A stretch of DNA of 64,000 nt from Metaclostridioides mangenotii (GTDB lineage: Bacteria > Bacillota > Clostridia > Peptostreptococcales > Peptostreptococcaceae), in contig NZ_JAGGJX010000003.1 in NCBI RefSeq assembly GCF_017873185.1, positions 124,001 to 188,000 of the forward strand. The letters are read 5' to 3'. This document shows positions 36,428 through 45,761 of this stretch, piece after piece. Position 1 is the first letter of the stretch. Each line of letters begins with the position of its first letter. Position numbers and translations under genes: made by a program. The notes under the pieces were generated by a model. The model was given only the letters and a program-made list of their open reading frames with translations. It was not told the DNA's origin and did not search any database.

Positions 36428-36481
36428 AAAATCCTTGTTGTATTTAGATATAATTAATTATAAATCGAAGGATTTTCTAAA
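36423..36481. terminator. Bidirectional terminator overlapping the ends of two convergent AraC genes
   Basis: TTTAGAAAATCCTT (36423-36436) and AAGGATTTTCTAAA (36468-36481) are exact complements. The left arm contains the stop codon of the + gene and the right arm the last codons of the - gene. Confidence 0.75.
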
Positions 36482-37420
36482 TGAACTAGGTGTAATACCA
36501 TAAACTTTTTTAAATGCTGCAGAAAACTTGCTTGCACTTTCATATCCCAAAGTTGTTGAGATATTGTGTATACTCATATCGTCGTGAGATAAAAATCTAA
36601 GAGCTTGTTCCATTTTTTTATGTCTAATGTATTCGTAAATTGTTTTGCCATAAGTTGCTTTAAAGCATCGTCTAAGTTTTGACTCGCTCATCTCAGTAAT
36701 ACTTTTCATTTCTTCTAATGTAGGTGGATTTAGAATATTTTTATCTATTTCTTCTTTTAATAGCCATATAAACTGCATGTTTTGATAGCTTAAGTGATTA
36801 TGACGAGATATATTCAAGAAATTTTCATTTGTTAAGTTTCGTGTAATTATTGAGAATATTTCATATATCTTACCTAAATAGTAAATAAACGGTAGATCAC
36901 ATCTTCTAATGGCGTATTTTAGCTGTTCAAAGATCATAAGCAATTCAGGTGTGTTGTAATGATTTGGATTTATAGCTAAATTGACGGATAAATAATGTGA
37001 AAAGTAGTTCATATTTGTCAACATAAAATCTTCTTGTAACAGGGTAAATGTATACCATACAGGTTCATCTGCACCGATAATTATTTTAAATTCTTTACCT
37101 CTATTGATAAAAAGATGTATGCCTTGGTATAGATGCCTTGTTTTTTTCCCATTTTCAATAATAGTTATATTTCCGCTATATAAAGAGCACATCAATATAT
37201 GATTTTCTGGAATATTGTAAATATAAGTGAATGGTTTAAGTAGCTCAAAATAAGCATCGCTAAATATTAAACCATCATATGGATTTACTTCTACAAACCA
37301 ACTATCTCCATTTTCTTTTGGAAATCTATATACACTTCCATTTCCGTATTCAGATTTCTTGCAATTTAATCGTAATGCAAAGTCCTCGATCAATTCAGCT
37401 GTTTTTTTATCTATACTCAT
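36458..37420 (-). CDS. AraC-family regulator
   Basis: 320 residues: N-terminal sensory region of about 200, then the AraC DNA-binding domain (EMSESKLRRCFKATYGKTIYE, HNISTTLGYESASKFSAAFK, YGITPSSFRKS). Divergent from the iron-binding lipoprotein genes that start at 37753, so it is the natural candidate to control them. AAAGGG lies before the ATG. Confidence 0.87.
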   Translation of the reverse strand: MSIDKKTAELIEDFALRLNCKKSEYGNGSVYRFPKENGDSWFVEVNPYDGLIFSDAYFELLKPFTYIYNIPENHILMCSLYSGNITIIENGKKTRHLYQGIHLFINRGKEFKIIIGADEPVWYTFTLLQEDFMLTNMNYFSHYLSVNLAINPNHYNTPELLMIFEQLKYAIRRCDLPFIYYLGKIYEIFSIITRNLTNENFLNISRHNHLSYQNMQFIWLLKEEIDKNILNPPTLEEMKSITEMSESKLRRCFKATYGKTIYEYIRHKKMEQALRFLSHDDMSIHNISTTLGYESASKFSAAFKKVYGITPSSFRKSFDL

Positions 37421-37629
37421 AAATCTAACCCTTTCATAAAATATTGTGTAAGAATCATATAATTATATCCACATGTTAACATATTAATATTTTTTAAACA
37501 ATATATCTAATGATCCAAAACGGTATAATTATGTACCAATACTACACTATAATCAAAGTTGAATTACTTGTAAAATATTGAAAACACTTGATTCTAAATG
37601 AAATGATTAGAATTACAACCTGATGAAAT

Positions 37630-37673
37630 GCAAATGATAATTATTGACAGTTGAAAAAACATATTGATATAAT
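37630..37673 (+). promoter_or_regulatory. Promoter and Fur box of the first iron-uptake operon
   Basis: GCAAATGATAATTATTGAC (37630-37648) matches the 19-base Fur consensus at 14 positions. TTGACA (37644-37649), 18 bases, TATAAT (37668-37673). Binding would cover the -35 box. The rest of 37421-37752 shows nothing else clear. Confidence 0.65.
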
Positions 37674-37752
37674 ACTCATGAATCGATTATAGCTAGCTAA
37701 TATAATTCAAAGGTTAATTATAAATTTATTTTATATACAAACAGAGGAAAAA

Positions 37753-38685
37753 ATGAATATCAAAAAATTTAAAGTACTAATTGTTACGTGTATGGCTTTT
37801 GTATTTTCTATAATGGCAATTGGTTGTTCTAAGAGTAGTATTAGCGATGAAAAATCGGATGATACTTCTAAAACCAGAATTGTACAAACAGTAAAAGGAG
37901 ATATCGAAGTACCTGCAAATCCCAAAAGAATAATAATTAATTATTTTCAAGGGGACCTACTTGCATTGGGCGTAAAACCAATGGCAAGTTCTTTTATGGA
38001 GGGAGAAACTGCATTTGAAGAAGAACTTAAAGATGTTACTAAAATTGAAAAATGGGAGCCTGAAGAATTGATGGCACTTGATCCAGATTTAATAATAGTA
38101 ATAAGCGAAGAGGATTATAAAAAATTCCATAAGATAGCACCTACAATCTTTATTCCTTTCACTGAAATTACTGCAGAGGAGAGGTTGACCCTAATAGGTG
38201 AGGTAGTTGGAAAGCAGGATGAGGCTAAGAAAGTACTCAGCGATTTTGACAAGAAAATTGAAGATGGCAAAAAGAAGTTAGAAAAAGCAGGTGTAATGGA
38301 TAAAACTTTTACTTTGTTAGAGAATAATTCAGGGAAAATATGGGTGTTCGGTAATAGATGGGGTAGAGGCGGAGAGATATTCTATGATTATCTAGATTTA
38401 AAAGCTCCAGATGTGATAGAGAAAGATATAATAGACGGAGAAGATCAATATATAGAGCTATCATTAGAAGCTTTACCTGAATACTGTGGTGATTACATAA
38501 TTAAATCGGTTTGGGCTAAAGAAGATAATTTAAAAGACAATGGTCTTTGGAATAATATAAAAGCTGTAAAAGAAGGTAGAGTTATAACAACTAGCGCAGA
38601 ACTATACTACTATATGGATATTTATTCTATGAATGCACAGCTTGATATTTTTGTAGATGATATTCTAAAATTGACAAACAAATAA
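37753..38685 (+). CDS. Iron-siderophore substrate-binding lipoprotein 1
   Basis: 310 residues with signal peptide and lipobox AIGC. The mature protein is of the FhuD/FeuA-like helical-backbone class: IEVPANPKRIIINYFQGDLLALG, DPDLIIVISEED and a long helix KKVLSDFDKKIEDGKKKL. It captures a ferric siderophore or heme outside the cell. A paralogue follows 67 bases later. The motif NPKRI is standard for this class. Confidence 0.9.
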   Translation: MNIKKFKVLIVTCMAFVFSIMAIGCSKSSISDEKSDDTSKTRIVQTVKGDIEVPANPKRIIINYFQGDLLALGVKPMASSFMEGETAFEEELKDVTKIEKWEPEELMALDPDLIIVISEEDYKKFHKIAPTIFIPFTEITAEERLTLIGEVVGKQDEAKKVLSDFDKKIEDGKKKLEKAGVMDKTFTLLENNSGKIWVFGNRWGRGGEIFYDYLDLKAPDVIEKDIIDGEDQYIELSLEALPEYCGDYIIKSVWAKEDNLKDNGLWNNIKAVKEGRVITTSAELYYYMDIYSMNAQLDIFVDDILKLTNK

Positions 38686-38752
38686 AAATCTGGGTGAAAT
38701 AAATAAAAAAAGGTTTATATATAAAACTTATATAAAGATGAGGAGTTAAAAG

Positions 38753-39682
38753 ATGACTATAAAAAAATTAAAATTTATTCCTATAGCTTGTACTATTTTT
38801 ATGATTTCGATGTTGGCAATTGGGTGCTCTAATACTAGTAATAACGACAAAGAGACACAAGAAAAATCTAAAACTAGAACGATTAAAACGGTTAAAGGTG
38901 AGATAGAAGTTCCTGCTAATCCAAAAAGGATAGCCGTTAATTTTTATCAAGGTGATTTACTTGCGTTAGGTATAAAGCCTATAGCAACTGAAAAAGCAGA
39001 AGGAGAAACAGCATTCAAAGATGAGTTAAAGGGTGTCAAAGAAATTGAAAAATGGGAACCTGAAGAAGTAATGGCACTTGACCCAGATTTGTTGATAGTT
39101 ACAAGTGAAGAAGACTATGAAAAATTAAATAAAATTGCACCAACAGTGCTTGTTCCTTTTGGAGAATTTACTACAGAAGAGAGAGTAACTCTTTTAGGTG
39201 AAGTTGTTGGAAAGCAAGATGAGGCTAAGAAAGTACTAGAGAATTTCAAACAAAAAGTGGACGATAGCAAAGAAAAGTTAAATAAAGCGGGATTAATGGA
39301 TAAAAAATTTACTCTGCTAGAAAGCCATTCTGGTAAAACATGGATTTATGGTAATAAATACGGTAGAGGTGGAGAAATATTTTATGACTACCTTGATCTT
39401 AAAGCACCGGATGTAATAGAAAAAGAGATAATAGACGCGGACCAGTACAGAGAGATATCTTTAGAGGCTTTACCTGAGTACTGCGAAGATTATGTAATTA
39501 ATTCAACATGGGGCGGGAAAGATACTTTAACAGAAAATGATATATGGAATAATATTACAGCAGTAAAAGAAGGAAAAGTTATAAAGACTAGTGCAGAATT
39601 ATACTTCTATGTAGATATATATTCTATGGATGTGCAGCTTGATAATTTTGTAGATGCTATTCTAGCTACTACAGATAATTAG
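38753..39682 (+). CDS. Iron-siderophore substrate-binding lipoprotein 2 (paralogue)
   Basis: 309 residues. Lipobox AIGC, followed by the same landmarks as protein 1 (IEVPANPKRIAVNFYQGDLLALG, DPDLLIVTSEEDYEKL, GRGGEIFYDYLDLKAPDVIE). Sequence identity is clearly high over the whole length, so this is a tandem duplicate, perhaps with a different siderophore range. GAGGAGT precedes the ATG. Confidence 0.9.
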   Translation: MTIKKLKFIPIACTIFMISMLAIGCSNTSNNDKETQEKSKTRTIKTVKGEIEVPANPKRIAVNFYQGDLLALGIKPIATEKAEGETAFKDELKGVKEIEKWEPEEVMALDPDLLIVTSEEDYEKLNKIAPTVLVPFGEFTTEERVTLLGEVVGKQDEAKKVLENFKQKVDDSKEKLNKAGLMDKKFTLLESHSGKTWIYGNKYGRGGEIFYDYLDLKAPDVIEKEIIDADQYREISLEALPEYCEDYVINSTWGGKDTLTENDIWNNITAVKEGKVIKTSAELYFYVDIYSMDVQLDNFVDAILATTDN

Positions 39683-39746
39683 ATCTGATCTTGATAAAAA
39701 AATGTAGGTCATACATAAAATACTCATAAAGGTGAGGAGATACAAA

Positions 39747-39833
39747 TTGATTGGAAAAAAAATAAAACTAACTACTATAGTTTGTATGATTTTTATGATT
39801 TCGATGCTATTCTAGACACTACTAATAGATAGA
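39747..39833 (+). pseudogene. Deletion scar of a third lipoprotein copy
   Basis: Begins with the RBS and signal-peptide region like the paralogues (reads IGKKIKLTTIVCMIFMISM), then jumps directly to GATGCTATTCTAG, the last bases of the gene 2 coding end, including the nearly identical ...ACTACTAATAGATAGATC tail. The join is at the shared GATG. About 850 bases have been lost, and a TAG ends it at 39815. Confidence 0.8.
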
Positions 39834-39883
39834 TCTTTTATAATTTTAAGTTTTATAAAATAATTATGTAAGAAGGAATTGAA

Positions 39884-40912
39884 ATGCAAACACAAAATTT
39901 AGAATCACAAAAAAGAGGTAAAGTAGATTTTATATTATTTATGGCTATAGGATTAGTACTTCTAATTATCTTTTTAGCTGGATCTATTTCATTTGGTGCA
40001 GCAAATATGGATATAGCAACAGCTTGGGAAGCTATAATAAAATTTAATCCAAGTGTAACAGAGCATCAAATTATTAGAACACTTCGTGTGCCTCGTACTT
40101 TTGGAGATATTATTGTTGGAGCGAGTTTGGCGGTTGCAGGAGCGATAATGCAGGGTAGTACTAGAAACCCATTAGCCGACTCGGGCTTGATGGGAGTTAA
40201 TTCAGGTGCCGCTTTTGCGATAGCGATAAGTTTAGCCTTTTTTCCAGGGGGTTCGTACTCTAATCTTAGTCTATTCTCATTTGCAGGAGCGGGGCTAGGG
40301 GTAGGGATAACTTACTTCATAGCTTCATTGAGCAAGAGGGGAATGACGCCACAAAGGCTTGTACTATCAGGGATATCAATATCTATGCTTTTCAGTGCGA
40401 TGAGTTCATTTATTGCAATTAAGTATAATATCGGTCAACAACTCAGCTACTGGTCATCAGGAGGCGTTGCAAGTGTCTCTTTTGGAGAGCTATTAGTAGT
40501 TTTACCGTGGTTTGTAATTGGTATAATATTATCGATCGTGCTTTCCCCATCAATCACTGTATTGAGTTTAGGCGAAGATGTAGCAAAGGGATTAGGGCAG
40601 AAGACTGTATTTGTTAAATCTGTTGCATCTATAGTAGTGCTTATTCTAGCAGGGATATCTGTTTCTATAGCAGGCCCTATAGGATTTGTAGGGCTAATTA
40701 TACCTCATATGATGCGCTTCTTAGTAGGGGTTGATTATAGATATATAATACCTGCATCAGCTTTATATGGAGCGGCATTTATGGTAGGTGCAGATTTATT
40801 TGGGAGGTTAATCAATAAGCCTTATGAGACTCCATTAGGAATAATGTTTTCGATTATTGGAGTGCCCTTCTTTCTTTATATATCAAGAAAGGAAAGGAGA
40901 TCATTTGAATGA
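39884..40912 (+). CDS. FecCD-family iron-siderophore permease 1
   Basis: 342 residues with about nine helices. Contains RTLRVPRTFGDIIVGASLAVAG, GSTRNPLADSGLMGVNSGAA and GLIIPHMMRFLVGVDYR, the standard BtuCD/FecCD landmarks. It pairs with the next permease (four-base overlap ATGA) as a heterodimer. GAAGGAATTG precedes the ATG. Confidence 0.93.
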   Translation: MQTQNLESQKRGKVDFILFMAIGLVLLIIFLAGSISFGAANMDIATAWEAIIKFNPSVTEHQIIRTLRVPRTFGDIIVGASLAVAGAIMQGSTRNPLADSGLMGVNSGAAFAIAISLAFFPGGSYSNLSLFSFAGAGLGVGITYFIASLSKRGMTPQRLVLSGISISMLFSAMSSFIAIKYNIGQQLSYWSSGGVASVSFGELLVVLPWFVIGIILSIVLSPSITVLSLGEDVAKGLGQKTVFVKSVASIVVLILAGISVSIAGPIGFVGLIIPHMMRFLVGVDYRYIIPASALYGAAFMVGADLFGRLINKPYETPLGIMFSIIGVPFFLYISRKERRSFE

Positions 40913-41916
40913 AAATAAATCCAGTCATGAAAAAAAATATACTGATTTTTATGTTGTTTTTAGCTTTACTTTCATCAGCTATTGTTAGTATGAATGTTGG
41001 TAAGATGGACCTAAATCCTAGTGAAGTACTTAATGTAGTACTTGGTAATGGTACATCAAAACAAAACTTAATTGTTTACGAATTTCGTCTACCTCGTATT
41101 GTTTTATCAATACTTGTAGGTATTGGTATGGCAACATCAGGTTGCATTTTACAAGCTTTGTTTAAAAATGATCTGGCAGATCCGGGAATATTAGGAATTA
41201 GTTCTGGTTCAGGATTATTCATGCTTGTTTATATATCAGTATTCGCTGTTAATGGGGTTTCATCAGCCATTGCTTTACCGGTGCTGTCGTTTATTGGTGG
41301 AATGATTGCCGTCGTACTAATTTATGCGTTATCTTATAAACGAAATTCGGATATTTCCTCTACAAGGCTTGTTCTTACAGGTGTTGCTATGAATACTGGA
41401 TTTGGAGCTCTGTCTCTATTCATTACACTAAAATTAAACCGCAATCAATTCAACTTTGCACAAAAGTGGTTAGTTGGAAGTCTTTGGGGAGATGATTGGA
41501 GATATATAGTTATTTTACTACCGTGGATATTTGTATTTTGTCTATATGCCTTTTATAAAGCGAAAACTTTAAATATTCTTAATTTAGGGAATCAATTAGC
41601 TACAGGAGTTGGAGTTCCAGTAAAAAAAGAATTTTTAGGATTATCTATAGCAGCAGTAGCTTTGGCTTCTGGAAGTGTAGCATTAGGTGGATCTATGTTC
41701 TTCGTAGGACTGATTTCCCCGCATATAGCGAGAAAGATTGTAGGTCCCAATCACAAGGTACTTCTTCCAAGTTGCGCTTTAATAGGCGCATTGGTTATGA
41801 TCTTAGCCGATACAATAACGCGTACTGTAAGTTTTGGGGCTGATATACCTACAGGTATAATCATAACAATTCTTAGTACTCCTTATTTCATATATCTTCT
41901 AGCTCGTTCAGAATAA
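40909..41916 (+). CDS. FecCD-family iron-siderophore permease 2
   Basis: 335 residues, same fold as its neighbour: YEFRLPRIVLSILVGIGMA, LFKNDLADPGILGISSGSG, GLISPHIARKIVGPNHK. The start overlaps the previous stop, so translation is coupled. Together they form the channel for the lipoproteins upstream. Confidence 0.93.
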   Translation: MKINPVMKKNILIFMLFLALLSSAIVSMNVGKMDLNPSEVLNVVLGNGTSKQNLIVYEFRLPRIVLSILVGIGMATSGCILQALFKNDLADPGILGISSGSGLFMLVYISVFAVNGVSSAIALPVLSFIGGMIAVVLIYALSYKRNSDISSTRLVLTGVAMNTGFGALSLFITLKLNRNQFNFAQKWLVGSLWGDDWRYIVILLPWIFVFCLYAFYKAKTLNILNLGNQLATGVGVPVKKEFLGLSIAAVALASGSVALGGSMFFVGLISPHIARKIVGPNHKVLLPSCALIGALVMILADTITRTVSFGADIPTGIIITILSTPYFIYLLARSE

Positions 41917-41950
41917 TAATTGTTCATATATATAGAAAGTAGGTAAAAAA

Positions 41951-42772
41951 ATGATTAGTATAGAAGCAAAAAATCTATCTATAGCTTATGATGAGAGTGT
42001 AATAGTAGAAAACTTAAATGCAGGTATTCCAGAAGGCAAAATAACCACTATCATTGGTCCTAATGGCTGTGGTAAATCTACGATATTAAAGTCTTTAGGT
42101 CGCATTATGAAGCCAAAGAATGGAATGATTTATATAAATGGTGATGACATTAGAAAACTATCTACAAAAGAGATTGCGAAGAGAATGGCGGTTTTACCAC
42201 AGTCGCCTCAATCGCCAAACGGACTTACTGTAGGTGAGCTTGTAGCTTATGGAAGATATCCACATCAAAAAGGATTGGGAAGTCTTACACCTGAAGATAA
42301 AAAAATTATATCTTGGGCACTAGACGCTACAAAAATTTCGGAATTTGCTGATAGGTCTGTAGAGACTCTTTCTGGAGGACAGAGACAAAGAGTTTGGATA
42401 GCTATGGCTCTTGCACAACAGACAGGTATAATTTTACTAGATGAGCCTACTACTTATTTAGACTTATCTCACCAATTAGAAGTATTGGAATTACTGTACG
42501 ATTTAAATAAAAAGCAAGGAAGTACTATTGTCATGGTAATACATGATTTAAATCTTGCAGCTCGTTTTGCTGACTATATGATTGCAATACGAGGTGGAGA
42601 AATTATTTCAAGCGGAACTCCTGATGAGGTTATGAATAGGTCGGTACTTAAGAAAACATTTAATATAGATGCTGAAATAGTAAAAGACCCTCGAACTCTT
42701 CGCCCCGTTTGTATTACTTATGATTTGATAAAAAATGGTTACACAGAAATAAGGAGAGTGAATTTTAATTGA
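41951..42772 (+). CDS. FecE-family ATPase 1
   Basis: 273 residues. Walker A GPNGCGKSTILKSLGR, signature LSGGQRQRVWIAMALAQQ, Walker B IILLDEPTTYLDL and switch His in VIHDLN. It powers the two permeases before it. Four-base overlap with the next gene. Confidence 0.94.
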   Translation: MISIEAKNLSIAYDESVIVENLNAGIPEGKITTIIGPNGCGKSTILKSLGRIMKPKNGMIYINGDDIRKLSTKEIAKRMAVLPQSPQSPNGLTVGELVAYGRYPHQKGLGSLTPEDKKIISWALDATKISEFADRSVETLSGGQRQRVWIAMALAQQTGIILLDEPTTYLDLSHQLEVLELLYDLNKKQGSTIVMVIHDLNLAARFADYMIAIRGGEIISSGTPDEVMNRSVLKKTFNIDAEIVKDPRTLRPVCITYDLIKNGYTEIRRVNFN

Positions 42773-44496
42773 ATATATTGAAGAAGTTTTTCTCCTATTA
42801 CAAGCCTTATAAAAAACTATTTATTGTAGACTTCTCATGTGCTACTTTGTCAGCTTTATTAGAGCTTGTTTTCCCATTAGCAATAAGTATCGTGTTAGAC
42901 GATCTATTGCCAAAAGGAAATTGGACATATATCCTTTATGGATGTATAGTTTTATTAGGTATATATTTTGTGAGCTCGATTTTACATTATATTGTTACCT
43001 ATTGGGGGCACAAGCTAGGTATTAGTATTGAAGCAGATATGAGAAAAGGGCTTTTTGAGCATGTTCAGAGATTATCTTTTAGATTTTTTGATAATAATAA
43101 AACTGGACATTTAGTTTCTAGGATGACAAACGATTTAATGGATATGGGGGAATTAGCGCACCATGGACCAGAAGATATGTTTATTGCGGCGATGACTCTT
43201 ATAGGTGCATTATCTATTATGCTTTCAATAAACTTAAAGTTGACGGTTATAACCTTTATTACTGTTCCATTTATGATATACCTTTCTTTATACTTTAGTA
43301 AGAAGATGGCGATTGCATTTGATCATATGTATGAAGAAATAGCTAATTACAATGCACGTGTAGAAAACAATGTAAGTGGAATGCGTGTAGTTCAAGCTTT
43401 TACTAACGAAGATTACGAAATAAATAAATTTCAAAAAAATAACCACAGTTTCTTTTTAACAAAGTGTGTTACATATAAAATTATGGCGTGGAACTCATCT
43501 ATAAGTTTTATACTTATGAAACTAGTATCTATATTTGTATTACTATGTGGAACTTGGTTTGTACTTAACGGAGAAATGAGTAATGGTGAATTCGTTTCTT
43601 TTGTAATGTTGTCAAATGTATTTTTATCTCCAATCCAAAAGATTGCATCTATTATTGAAACCTATCCAAAAGGCGTAGCAGGATTTAAAAGATTCATTAA
43701 TCTTTTAGAAACTAATCCAGATGTAAAAGATAAACCAGGTGCAAAGACTATTGATAAAGTTAAAGGCGATATTTTATATAAAAATGTTACATTTAACTAT
43801 GATAATACAGATAGAAATGTTTTAAGCAATATCGATTTAAAAATTAATGCCGGCGAAACTGTAGCATTAGTCGGACCATCCGGATCAGGCAAATCGTCGC
43901 TATGCAGTCTTCTCCCTAGATTTTATGATTTGGAAGAAGGCAATATATATTTAGATGGAATTGATTCTAAAGACTTGACGGTTAATTCATTAAGAAGCCA
44001 TATTGGTATTGTACAACAGGATGTATTTTTATTCGATGGGACAATACGTGAAAATATAGCTTATGGTAAATTAGACGCAACCAAAGATGAGATTTGGAAA
44101 GCGATAAGGCAAGCCCAACTTGAAGATGTAATACTAGCTATGCCTGATGGTTTGAATACTTTTATTGGTGAAAGAGGAGTTAAATTATCAGGAGGTCAAA
44201 AACAAAGATTATCAATAGCAAGGATGTTCCTAAAGAATCCTTCTATATTGATATTAGATGAGGCTACTTCTGCACTTGATTCGGAAACAGAGGCAGCTAT
44301 ACAATTGGCATTAGAAGTATTAGCTGAAGGACGTACTACATTAATTATAGCTCATAGATTGTCTACTGTTAAAAATGCGGATAAGATAGTAGTCTTAAAT
44401 AATGGAGTAATTGATGAGGTGGGTACACATAAAGAACTTGTAAATAATAAAGGGATTTATTCAAAATTGTACGATAGACAAAGTGTTTTAGCGTAG
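42769..44496 (+). CDS. Fused ABC membrane/ATPase protein (type IV exporter fold) in the iron operon
   Basis: 575 residues: six membrane helices (about 1-310), then an ATPase domain with Walker A GPSGSGKSSL, signature LSGGQKQRLSIARMF and Walker B ILILDEATSALD. This is the fold of exporters such as MsbA, but it is the last gene of an import operon. Relatives either export the siderophore or, like YbtPQ and IrtAB, import it. It begins with TTG at 42769, ten bases after AAGGAGAG and overlapping the ATPase stop. A terminator follows at 44514. Confidence 0.88.
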   Translation: MNILKKFFSYYKPYKKLFIVDFSCATLSALLELVFPLAISIVLDDLLPKGNWTYILYGCIVLLGIYFVSSILHYIVTYWGHKLGISIEADMRKGLFEHVQRLSFRFFDNNKTGHLVSRMTNDLMDMGELAHHGPEDMFIAAMTLIGALSIMLSINLKLTVITFITVPFMIYLSLYFSKKMAIAFDHMYEEIANYNARVENNVSGMRVVQAFTNEDYEINKFQKNNHSFFLTKCVTYKIMAWNSSISFILMKLVSIFVLLCGTWFVLNGEMSNGEFVSFVMLSNVFLSPIQKIASIIETYPKGVAGFKRFINLLETNPDVKDKPGAKTIDKVKGDILYKNVTFNYDNTDRNVLSNIDLKINAGETVALVGPSGSGKSSLCSLLPRFYDLEEGNIYLDGIDSKDLTVNSLRSHIGIVQQDVFLFDGTIRENIAYGKLDATKDEIWKAIRQAQLEDVILAMPDGLNTFIGERGVKLSGGQKQRLSIARMFLKNPSILILDEATSALDSETEAAIQLALEVLAEGRTTLIIAHRLSTVKNADKIVVLNNGVIDEVGTHKELVNNKGIYSKLYDRQSVLA

Positions 44497-44513
44497 AAAA
44501 AATAATATAAAAC

Positions 44514-44555
44514 AAAGAAGTCAGGAAGCATACGTTTCCTGACTTCTTTATTTTA
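44514..44555 (+). terminator. Terminator after the first iron operon
   Basis: AAAGAAGTCAGGAA pairs with TTCCTGACTTCTTT, followed by ATTTTATA. Confidence 0.88.
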
Positions 44556-44655
44556 TACATTAAAAAATTAAACTGAATTAAAATTCAATTTTGGTTCAAA
44601 AGATTTTCTCTCAATATAAATGGTGACTGTATCAACATAGATCATACATGTTCCT

Positions 44656-44696
44656 TTGATATCATAGTTCTTGAGAAGATAATGAAAATTATTATC
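44656..44696 (+). promoter_or_regulatory. Fur box and promoter of the second iron operon
   Basis: GATAATGAAAATTATTATC (44678-44696) matches 17 of 19 bases of the Fur consensus. A TTGATA at 44656-44661 and GATAAT at 44678-44683 (16 bases apart) form a candidate promoter, with the box over the -10. Confidence 0.78.
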
Positions 44697-44721
44697 AATT
44701 AAATATTTCAAGGAGGTAAAA

Positions 44722-45759
44722 ATGTTTAAAAAGTACATGACACTATTTATAGGAGCTGTTTTCATTTTAATTTTGCCAGGTTGCTCACAATCTTCGCAAA
44801 ATGATAACAAAGAAAATCAAAATATAGGTGTACATCAACAAGAAGACAATAGTAAGCAAAGTAAAGAAAATTATCCTATAAAGCTCAATGTTTATACAAA
44901 TGAAGGAAATGAGGTAGCCCAAACTATATATAAAGAGCCAAAGAAAGTTGTAATAGTCGGACAAGCAATGGCTGAACTTATGATTGAATTTGGGCTTCAA
45001 GATAGAGTTGTAGGCGTAGGATATCTAGATCAATCTTTCTCGAAGTATGAAGATGAAATATCTAAAATGCCTGTTATGTCTAAATCATGGCCATCTGTAG
45101 AATCTATAATCGCTTTACAGCCTGATATTATTTATGCAATGTCTTCATCTTTTAAAGAAGATAGAGTAGGCGATATTTCATTTTGGAATGAGAGGGGTAT
45201 TCCAACTCTTCCTGCGGTGAATTTTACTATCGGACGAAGTATCGATGAATACATTAAAGATATCGAGAACTTTGGAAAGACTTTTAATATAGAGAGAGAG
45301 ACAAACAAGTACTTAAAAGAACAAAATGAAAGGATAGATAAAGTTAAAGAAGTTACAAAGAAGGCATATAATAAACCTAGTGTTTTACTTGTAGCGAGCG
45401 CTGGCCGTGAAAATTATGATTATTATCCGCGTTCAGGGTGTGTCATCGATGAAGTTATTGAGGATACAGGTGGAAAATATGTAGAATTATCAAAGGATTC
45501 ATATATGGAAATGTCCACTGAATCAATTATCGCTGCAAATCCAGAAAAAATAATTATTACAGAATTTCAAGGTTCAAATAGCGAGGAAATAAAAAACAAG
45601 CTTATTTATAACAAAAAACTTCAAAATGTTACTGCAATAAAAACGGGAAATGTGATGGTAGCAGATTATACAAATGCAATACGTGGAAGTCTTGAACTCT
45701 CTGGTTTATATAAAGATGTTGCAGAGTTTATTCATCCAGAGTTGTTTGGAGGAAATTAG
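44722..45759 (+). CDS. Iron-siderophore substrate-binding lipoprotein 3
   Basis: 345 residues. Signal peptide with lipobox LPGC, then an Asn/Gln/Lys linker. Core landmarks: KKVVIVGQAMAELMIEFG, ALQPDIIYAMSSSF, RSGCVIDEVIEDTGGKYVE and EKIIITEFQG. Distantly related to lipoproteins 1 and 2, so likely with another ligand. AAGGAGGT precedes the ATG, and it begins a three-gene ABC operon. Confidence 0.9.
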   Translation: MFKKYMTLFIGAVFILILPGCSQSSQNDNKENQNIGVHQQEDNSKQSKENYPIKLNVYTNEGNEVAQTIYKEPKKVVIVGQAMAELMIEFGLQDRVVGVGYLDQSFSKYEDEISKMPVMSKSWPSVESIIALQPDIIYAMSSSFKEDRVGDISFWNERGIPTLPAVNFTIGRSIDEYIKDIENFGKTFNIERETNKYLKEQNERIDKVKEVTKKAYNKPSVLLVASAGRENYDYYPRSGCVIDEVIEDTGGKYVELSKDSYMEMSTESIIAANPEKIIITEFQGSNSEEIKNKLIYNKKLQNVTAIKTGNVMVADYTNAIRGSLELSGLYKDVAEFIHPELFGGN

Positions 45760-45761
45760 AT

